From positions 1 through 9,756 of the forward strand of contig PLZT01000349.1 in assembly GCA_003152255.1 (NCBI GenBank): 9,756 nt of DNA, in the 5' to 3' direction. The position numbers and the translations under genes are program-made. The notes under the pieces were generated by a model. It did not search any database. It was not told the origin of the DNA and worked only from the letters and a program-made list of their open reading frames with translations. Source of the stretch: Methylocystaceae bacterium (GTDB lineage Bacteria > Pseudomonadota > Alphaproteobacteria > Rhizobiales > Beijerinckiaceae). This document shows, piece after piece, positions 6,113 through 9,756 of the stretch (position 1 is its first letter; each line of letters opens with the position of its first letter).

Positions 6113-6751
6113 ATGAGACATTCCGTCAGCAAAGACCTTTACGCCTATTGGAATTGGTTGCGCGGCGCGCGCGCGGCTCCAGATAGAAGCGATATAGACC
6201 CCGCCGCGATCCGGCACGTGCTGGCCGACAGCTTTATTGTCGAAGTCGAGCCGGCCTGCGTCTTCCCGATCCGGCTGTGCGGCACGCGGATGAACGCGCT
6301 CTGGCTGTCCGATCAGAAGGGCAAATCCTTCCTCGATCTCTGGCGCGCGGAAGATCGCCGCAATGTCGCGGCCGCGTTGCTGACGGTCGTCGACGGAGCA
6401 ACGCCGGTGGTCGCCGGCGCTCTCGCATGCCCGCCGATCGTCAACGACGGCCGAAGCGGAGCGAACATCGCGGAATTCGATCGTGATTTGAACTTGGAAT
6501 TGCTGCTGCTGCCGCTGCGCCATTTCGGCAAGACGCACTCTCGTCTGCTGGGCTCGCTATCCTCTTCCAATCAGACTTCCTGGTTTGGTCGCGCGGTCGC
6601 GGCGCCGCTTTGTCTCAAATCGCTACGGATAATCCGCGCTCAAGAGCAAAAACCGACCGCCCAATCTTCGTCGGTCGGACGCTTGCCGCGAGGAGCTGCG
6701 AGACCCGCGCCGCGCCTAATTGTACACGAGGGAGGTAGGTCAAATATGTAG
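6113..6751 (+). CDS. PAS_5-domain protein (PF07310-like), 212 aa
   Basis: Soluble alphaproteobacterial protein carrying a PAS-like fold of the PAS_5 family, thought of as a sensory or regulatory module; ligand and partner are unknown. Family hallmarks run over residues 10-147: YAYWNWLRGARAAPDRSDID, then IRHVLADSFIVE, the FPIRLCGTRM strand, a GKSFLDLW segment and an LLLPLRHFG strand. The tail from about 150 to 212 is Arg/Ser/Pro-rich and looks disordered, longer than the domain needs. There is no attached kinase, GGDEF or DNA-binding domain. Tandem ATGs occur at 6110 and 6113; AGGA at 6103-6106 is three bases from the first and six from the second, so 6113 is preferred. It lies 83 bp before the PilZ gene on the same strand. 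Confidence 0.85.
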   Translation: MRHSVSKDLYAYWNWLRGARAAPDRSDIDPAAIRHVLADSFIVEVEPACVFPIRLCGTRMNALWLSDQKGKSFLDLWRAEDRRNVAAALLTVVDGATPVVAGALACPPIVNDGRSGANIAEFDRDLNLELLLLPLRHFGKTHSRLLGSLSSSNQTSWFGRAVAAPLCLKSLRIIRAQEQKPTAQSSSVGRLPRGAARPAPRLIVHEGGRSNM

Positions 6752-6834
6752 ACATTGCTTAATTTTGAATGTAAGGCGTTGTTAAGCCGCGCTCGCTACT
6801 ATCCGTTCCTCAAGAGCGTATTCCCGCTCGACAG

Positions 6835-7449
6835 ATGGCGGCCATGACACTCCCATTGCAAACCCTTATCGATCAGGTTGAAGGTCGTCGATTTCAGCGC
6901 GTCCCGGTCGTATTGTTTGGCAGATACATGCTGGAATCGAAGACCGAATATCCCTGTCAAACAATCCAGATGTCGCCTGGCGACATCTTGTTGTTCGCGC
7001 CGGTCAAGGCGAGCATCGGCGAAAAAGTGATTGTGTATCTCGACCAATTGGGCCGGTTCGCCGGAACGACGGCGCGCCTCGTTCCGACCGGCTTCGCGAT
7101 CACGATGAATTTGCCGCCGCTCAAGCGGGACAAGCTGGCCGATCAGTTGACCTGGTTCGCCACCCGCAATGTCGTCGGCCTCCCGGAGGATCGCCGCCAC
7201 GAGCGCATCACGCCCTTGATGACCCGGGCCATTTTGCGGTTGGAGGACAAGCGCGAGTTGATCGTCAGAATTTTGGACATTTCGATTTCTGGCGTGGCCG
7301 TCGCGACCGACACGATACCGCCGCTCGGCGCCCAGATCGTGCTGGGCTCCACTCCGGCCACGGTCGTCCGCCATTTCTCCGGCGGTTTCGCCGGCGAGTT
7401 CAAAATACCCTTCGCCCCGGGTTCGATAGACGAACTCACTAGACTGTAA
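6835..7449 (+). CDS. Tandem PilZ-domain protein, 204 aa (c-di-GMP effector)
   Basis: PilZ domains bind cyclic di-GMP and transmit it to motility, exopolysaccharide or cell-cycle targets. Two copies are visible. The second (about residues 118-195) has the full signature: R120-x3-R124 in RRHER and DxSxxG as D148-I-S-I-S-G153. The first (about 16-95) keeps R18-x3-R22 in RRFQR, but its second motif is QMSPGD, lacking the Asp/Asn and the final Gly, so binding there is probably weak or lost. There is no signal peptide or membrane segment, so it should be cytoplasmic. Two starts are possible, 6835 and 6844; both have weak Shine-Dalgarno sites. Its neighbour, a PAS_5 protein, suggests a signalling pair, though the 83-bp gap may hold a separate promoter. 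Target unknown. Confidence 0.9.
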   Translation: MAAMTLPLQTLIDQVEGRRFQRVPVVLFGRYMLESKTEYPCQTIQMSPGDILLFAPVKASIGEKVIVYLDQLGRFAGTTARLVPTGFAITMNLPPLKRDKLADQLTWFATRNVVGLPEDRRHERITPLMTRAILRLEDKRELIVRILDISISGVAVATDTIPPLGAQIVLGSTPATVVRHFSGGFAGEFKIPFAPGSIDELTRL

Positions 7450-7972
7450 TTTTACTACATCTAAATTTCGCCGCCGGATTTTTCCTTGGCGACACGGGCG
7501 TTACATCAAGACACGCGCCAAGCCCTTTCGATCCATGACTCCCTCAAAAGCGAGCGTGATACGAACTCCGCCTGATCGCATCGCGGCGCGAAATGCCCCA
7601 AGCCCCTCACCGGACCTCTCCCCGCAAGCGGGGAGAGGAGGCGGCGGGCAATCCGCCCATTCGTATATGTCATTGTTACCTCGATAATTTATGGCGAAAG
7701 GAGCCGCGTTGACGCCCCCTCTCCCCGCAAGCGGGGAGAGGTGAGGGGCGTTGGATCTAAACGAGCCGATCAAGCGCAAAACATGTGACTCTTTAAAATA
7801 CCCCGTTCGCCATCTAGTGACGGTAAAACGGGGCGATGGGCGGACGCGGCGAAGCCCGCCTCGCCGACTTCTTGCCAATCTCGGCTCGTTGACGCATGGT
7901 TGAGGGGGGCGAGCCCGGCGGGGGCCGAGCGGCGAAGACAAGCATATGCGAGGTTAAGCGAAGGCGAGCGTC
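7450..7972. other. Intergenic region with REP-like element; no gene
   Basis: Contains the composite inverted repeat at 7598-7754. Beyond it, CCCCGTT (7801-7807) and AACGGGG (7827-7833) form another 7-bp inverted repeat. A minus-strand open frame at 7501-7941 runs through the repeat and reads as its translation (SPLAGRG, PACGERSGEG), so it is not a gene. The promoter of the OmpA-family gene should lie at the right end, but I cannot place it with confidence. Confidence 0.65.
7598..7754. repeat. Composite REP/BIME-like inverted repeat, about 157 bp
   Basis: Two identical 24-bp palindromes, CCTCTCCCCGC-AA-GCGGGGAGAGG, lie at 7615-7638 and 7718-7741. Near-matching outer arms bracket the pair: CCAAGCCCCTCACC at 7598-7611 and, inverted, GGTGAGGGGCGTTGG at 7740-7754, differing by one inserted base. 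The central 79 bp is unique. This is the build of a bacterial interspersed mosaic element or small non-autonomous element; GGGGAGAGG palindromes of this kind are common between genes in Hyphomicrobiales. No target-site duplication is obvious. Confidence 0.8.
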
Positions 7973-9295
7973 ATGACTTATATCATCTCGCACTTTTGGC
8001 CTTGGTTGCTCCCGATCTTCATCGCGGGAATAGCGACGGCGATCCTCACCCGCCAGGCCGAGGCGAAGGGGAAAGTCGCGCCCTGGCTGATCTGGTGCGG
8101 ACTGGCCTTCGCCGCGGGCGCGCTGACGGCTCTGCTCGACGTGCTGCTTGGCCGCGCTGGCGTTTGGCTTGAGACCGCGCTCGCCTCCTTCGCGGTGTAT
8201 ATGCTCGGCGCGGGCGCCGGCGCCCTTTTGCGCAAGGGCGATCTCGCCGAGCACAAGGGCTGGGCGCTGGGGCTTATTCCCGCCGCGCTGCTCTGGTTCG
8301 CCGGCAATGTCTTCGGAACCCCTAATATGGAGGCGGATCTCAAGCAATCGGTCGGCGCCGCGATAAAGGACGCTCGAGAAGACGCGCGGAATTTCCAAAT
8401 TGTCGGGCGCGACGTGTTGCTTTCCAACGACGGCGCGGATCGCGCGGCGCTCGCCGCGACAATCCGCAAGATCGAAGGAGTCCGCGCGGTGATCGAAACC
8501 GAAAAGACCTTTGCGGAGACGCCGGCCCTCAGGATCGCGGAGCATGCGGCGGACGCGGGCAAGGACGCCGCGGAAAAAGTCGTCGAAGCAGGAAAAAAAG
8601 CCGTCGAGACCGGCTGGGCCGACCCTGGGAAGGCGGCGCATGACGTAGCGACCAAGGCCGCCGACGCCGGCATGGAAGCGGCGACCGCCACGGAGAAAGC
8701 CGTCGAACCCGGCGCCAGGGCCGTGACCGGCCGGGCCGATTCAGGAAAAATCGCCCAAAACGCCGCGACCAAGCCCTCGGACGCCAGCAATGACGCCGAG
8801 AAAAAGCCCGTCCGCGGCGACAAGGCGGTCGTCGATCGATCGAAGACGGCGGCTTCCGCCGCTTCGGCGGCGGAAAAGGCCGCGGCGGCCAAATCGGCGC
8901 TGAAATCCTTGCCCGTCTCCGGGCCGCTCGACGCCGCCGCTTGCCAGGCGGCGCTGAACGCCACGCTCGTTCTGGATAAGATCGATTTCCGCGCTGGCGG
9001 CACGAAGATTGGCCTGGCTTCCGCCTATGCGTTGGACCGGCTGGCGGCGTTGCTACAGCGTTGCCCAGAGCAGAAAGTGGAGATTGGCGTCCGCGCCGAC
9101 AATATCGGCGGGGAGGAGGGCAATCAGGCGCTGTCGCAACGTCGCGCCGACAAAGTCGTGCGGTATCTCGTCAACGAGGGCGTCGCCGCCACGCGTTTGA
9201 CAGGCGTCGGCCATGGCGACAAAAAGCCGATCGCATCCAATGACGACGAGGAGGGGCGCGGGGAAAACCGCCGCATCGAGTTCACCCTGAAATAG
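7973..9295 (+). CDS. OmpA-family protein with N-terminal membrane helices and BON-like domain, 440 aa
   Basis: Likely a membrane-anchored, peptidoglycan-binding envelope protein. Residues 1-115 contain about four hydrophobic segments (8-26, 37-58, 65-86, 96-113), so it is anchored in the inner membrane and is not an outer-membrane barrel. Residues 119-177 look like a BON domain: FQIVGRDVLLS, then a helix, then IRKIEGVRAVIE. A long Ala/Lys/Glu-rich linker (about 182-312) with an internal duplication could span the periplasm. Residues 320-440 are the OmpA C-terminal domain, with D376 in VRADNIGG, LSQRRADKVVRYL, the TGVGHGDKKPIASN segment and R433/R434 in ENRRIEF; Asp and Arg at these places bind diaminopimelate in the family. 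GAAGG lies eight bases before the start. A 9-bp hairpin follows the stop, suggesting a single-gene transcript. Confidence 0.88.
   Translation: MTYIISHFWPWLLPIFIAGIATAILTRQAEAKGKVAPWLIWCGLAFAAGALTALLDVLLGRAGVWLETALASFAVYMLGAGAGALLRKGDLAEHKGWALGLIPAALLWFAGNVFGTPNMEADLKQSVGAAIKDAREDARNFQIVGRDVLLSNDGADRAALAATIRKIEGVRAVIETEKTFAETPALRIAEHAADAGKDAAEKVVEAGKKAVETGWADPGKAAHDVATKAADAGMEAATATEKAVEPGARAVTGRADSGKIAQNAATKPSDASNDAEKKPVRGDKAVVDRSKTAASAASAAEKAAAAKSALKSLPVSGPLDAAACQAALNATLVLDKIDFRAGGTKIGLASAYALDRLAALLQRCPEQKVEIGVRADNIGGEEGNQALSQRRADKVVRYLVNEGVAATRLTGVGHGDKKPIASNDDEEGRGENRRIEFTLK
8567..8803 (+). repeat. Internal duplication in the OmpA-protein linker
   Basis: Residues 199-238 and 239-277 align as two imperfect copies: EKVVEAGKKAVETGWADPGK against EKAVEPGARAVTGRADSGK, continuing HDVATKAADAG against QNAATKPSDAS. 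The similarity is visible in protein and DNA, so the linker seems to have grown by tandem duplication and then drifted. Confidence 0.6.
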
Positions 9296-9304
9296 CGCCA
9301 TTTT

Positions 9305-9326
9305 CGCGCCGCGCCGACGCGGCGTG
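9305..9326 (+). terminator. GC-rich hairpin after the OmpA-family gene
   Basis: CGCCGCG (9307-9313), a CCGA tetraloop and CGCGGCG (9318-9324) form a perfect 7-bp stem, extended by a G-T and a C-G pair. It begins 10 bp after the stop codon, where a terminator is expected, but no T-run follows, so termination would be weak or factor-assisted. Confidence 0.45.
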
Positions 9327-9395
9327 AACCGCTCGCCGGAATGCGCTAACCTCTGGGCGATAAAATAAGGGCATGGAGGCCCCTCCCCTCTAGCA

Positions 9396-9413
9396 ACGCC
9401 GCGCGCGCGGCGT
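9396..9413. repeat. Perfect 18-bp palindrome in the glycogen phosphorylase leader
   Basis: ACGCCGCGCGCGCGGCGT is fully self-complementary and can form a 7-bp stem with a GCGC loop. It ends 38 bp before the glgP start. It could be an operator or an RNA hairpin affecting translation, although GC-only palindromes are frequent in such genomes. Confidence 0.4.
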
Positions 9414-9451
9414 CGAAGGGAGACGCCGAGCCCGTTTCGAGAAAGTCCGCC

Positions 9452-9756
9452 GTGAGCATTATTGACCTTGCCGTTTCCCCTCCCGCCGCCCCGTCCGATC
9501 TCGATCCGCGAGCGCGCGCCTTGCGCGACGAAGTGCTGCGCCGTCTCGCCGCCACCGTCGGCAAGGACAAAGCCTCCGCGAGCCCGCGCGACTGGTTCGT
9601 CGCCGCGGCGCTGGCGACCCGCGACCGCGTCGTGCCGTCCTGGCTCGCTTCGACGAAACGCAACTATCAGGAGGATCGGCGGCGGGTTTATTATCTCTCG
9701 CTGGAATTTCTGGTCGGGCGGCTGTTGATCGACGCGCTCACCAATCTCGGTTTGAC
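9452..9756 (+). CDS. glgP: Glycogen/starch/alpha-glucan phosphorylase, N-terminal part
   Basis: PLP-dependent enzyme that releases glucose-1-phosphate from glycogen or other alpha-1,4-glucans by phosphorolysis. Only about 101 of the usual 800 or more residues are in the window; it runs off the right edge. The diagnostic segment is RRVYYLSLEFLVGRLL at about residues 80-95, the strongly conserved N-terminal phosphorylase motif that leads into the glucan- and AMP-site region, preceded by NYQEDR. The PLP lysine and active site lie outside. The start is a GTG at 9452, the first possible start in a frame open upstream to about 9362; a purine-rich GAGAAAG lies about six bases before it. Its leader carries an 18-bp palindrome and a six-codon minimal frame at 9373-9393. 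Other glycogen genes may follow beyond the window. Confidence 0.93.
   Translation, partial: MSIIDLAVSPPAAPSDLDPRARALRDEVLRRLAATVGKDKASASPRDWFVAAALATRDRVVPSWLASTKRNYQEDRRRVYYLSLEFLVGRLLIDALTNLGL

Noticed and set aside
5558..6186. Several overlapping plus-strand frames between the rhomboid and PAS_5 genes
   Set aside because: They start inside the rhomboid gene or run into the PAS_5 gene in another phase, and their products look like random GC-rich translation.
7615..7741. Two identical palindromic repeats considered as a minimal CRISPR
   Set aside because: Only two copies, fully palindromic, with a 79-bp spacer, outer inverted arms and no cas genes; this is a REP/BIME layout.
7501..7941. Minus-strand 146-codon frame
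   Set aside because: Much of it is translation of the REP-like palindromes (SPLAGRG, PACGERSGEG), a common source of false genes in these genomes.
7978..9003. Minus-strand 341-codon frame
   Set aside because: Antisense of the OmpA-family gene; its Ala/Ser-rich composition simply mirrors the Ala/Lys linker on the other strand.

Overview
The window reads as chromosomal DNA from a GC-rich alphaproteobacterium, most likely Hyphomicrobiales and plausibly a Methylocystaceae/Beijerinckiaceae-type methylotroph. The evidence is GC-rich codon use, a molybdenum formate dehydrogenase alpha subunit of the NAD-linked FdsA type, a PAS_5-family protein, a PilZ protein and REP-like palindromes of a kind common in this order. 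This placement is inferred from protein character, not from a marker gene.

Layout. (1) 1-1651, minus: 5' part of an FdsA-type formate dehydrogenase alpha subunit, running off the left edge, with an apparent 1-nt deletion near codon 49-50. (2) 1652-2435: a long, partly AT-rich intergenic region with short repeats, a candidate promoter for the formate dehydrogenase gene, and a foldable leader in front of the next gene. (3) 2436-2756, plus: an unrecognised 106-residue protein with an excellent ribosome binding site. (4) 2757-3296: no convincing gene, but a palindrome and a candidate branched RNA fold. (5) 3297-3893, plus: a basic, Pro/Arg-rich hypothetical protein. (6) 3959-4828, plus: mutM, convergent with (7) 4862-5629, minus: a rhomboid protease, possibly preceded by a 35-codon ORF overlapping it by 3 nt. 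(8) 5734-6112: intergenic, containing a 59-nt imperfect hairpin. (9) 6113-6751 PAS_5-domain protein and 6835-7449 tandem-PilZ protein, both plus. (10) 7450-7972: intergenic with a 157-bp composite REP-like inverted repeat. (11) 7973-9295, plus: a four-TM + BON-like + Ala/Lys linker + OmpA-C protein. (12) 9452 to the right edge, plus: start of glycogen phosphorylase.

The genes do not form one pathway. They cover C1 energy metabolism, DNA repair, membrane proteolysis, signal sensing, envelope anchoring and glycogen mobilisation, each as its own transcription unit or a short pair. I see no defence system, phage, transposase, CRISPR or tRNA. The most interesting unexplained signals are non-coding: the leader at 2344-2430, the branched fold at 2834-2931, the long hairpin at 5886-5944 and the repeats upstream of the formate dehydrogenase gene. 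The OmpA-family protein has the most unusual architecture. All RNA folds were found by eye and have not been tested by folding or comparison.
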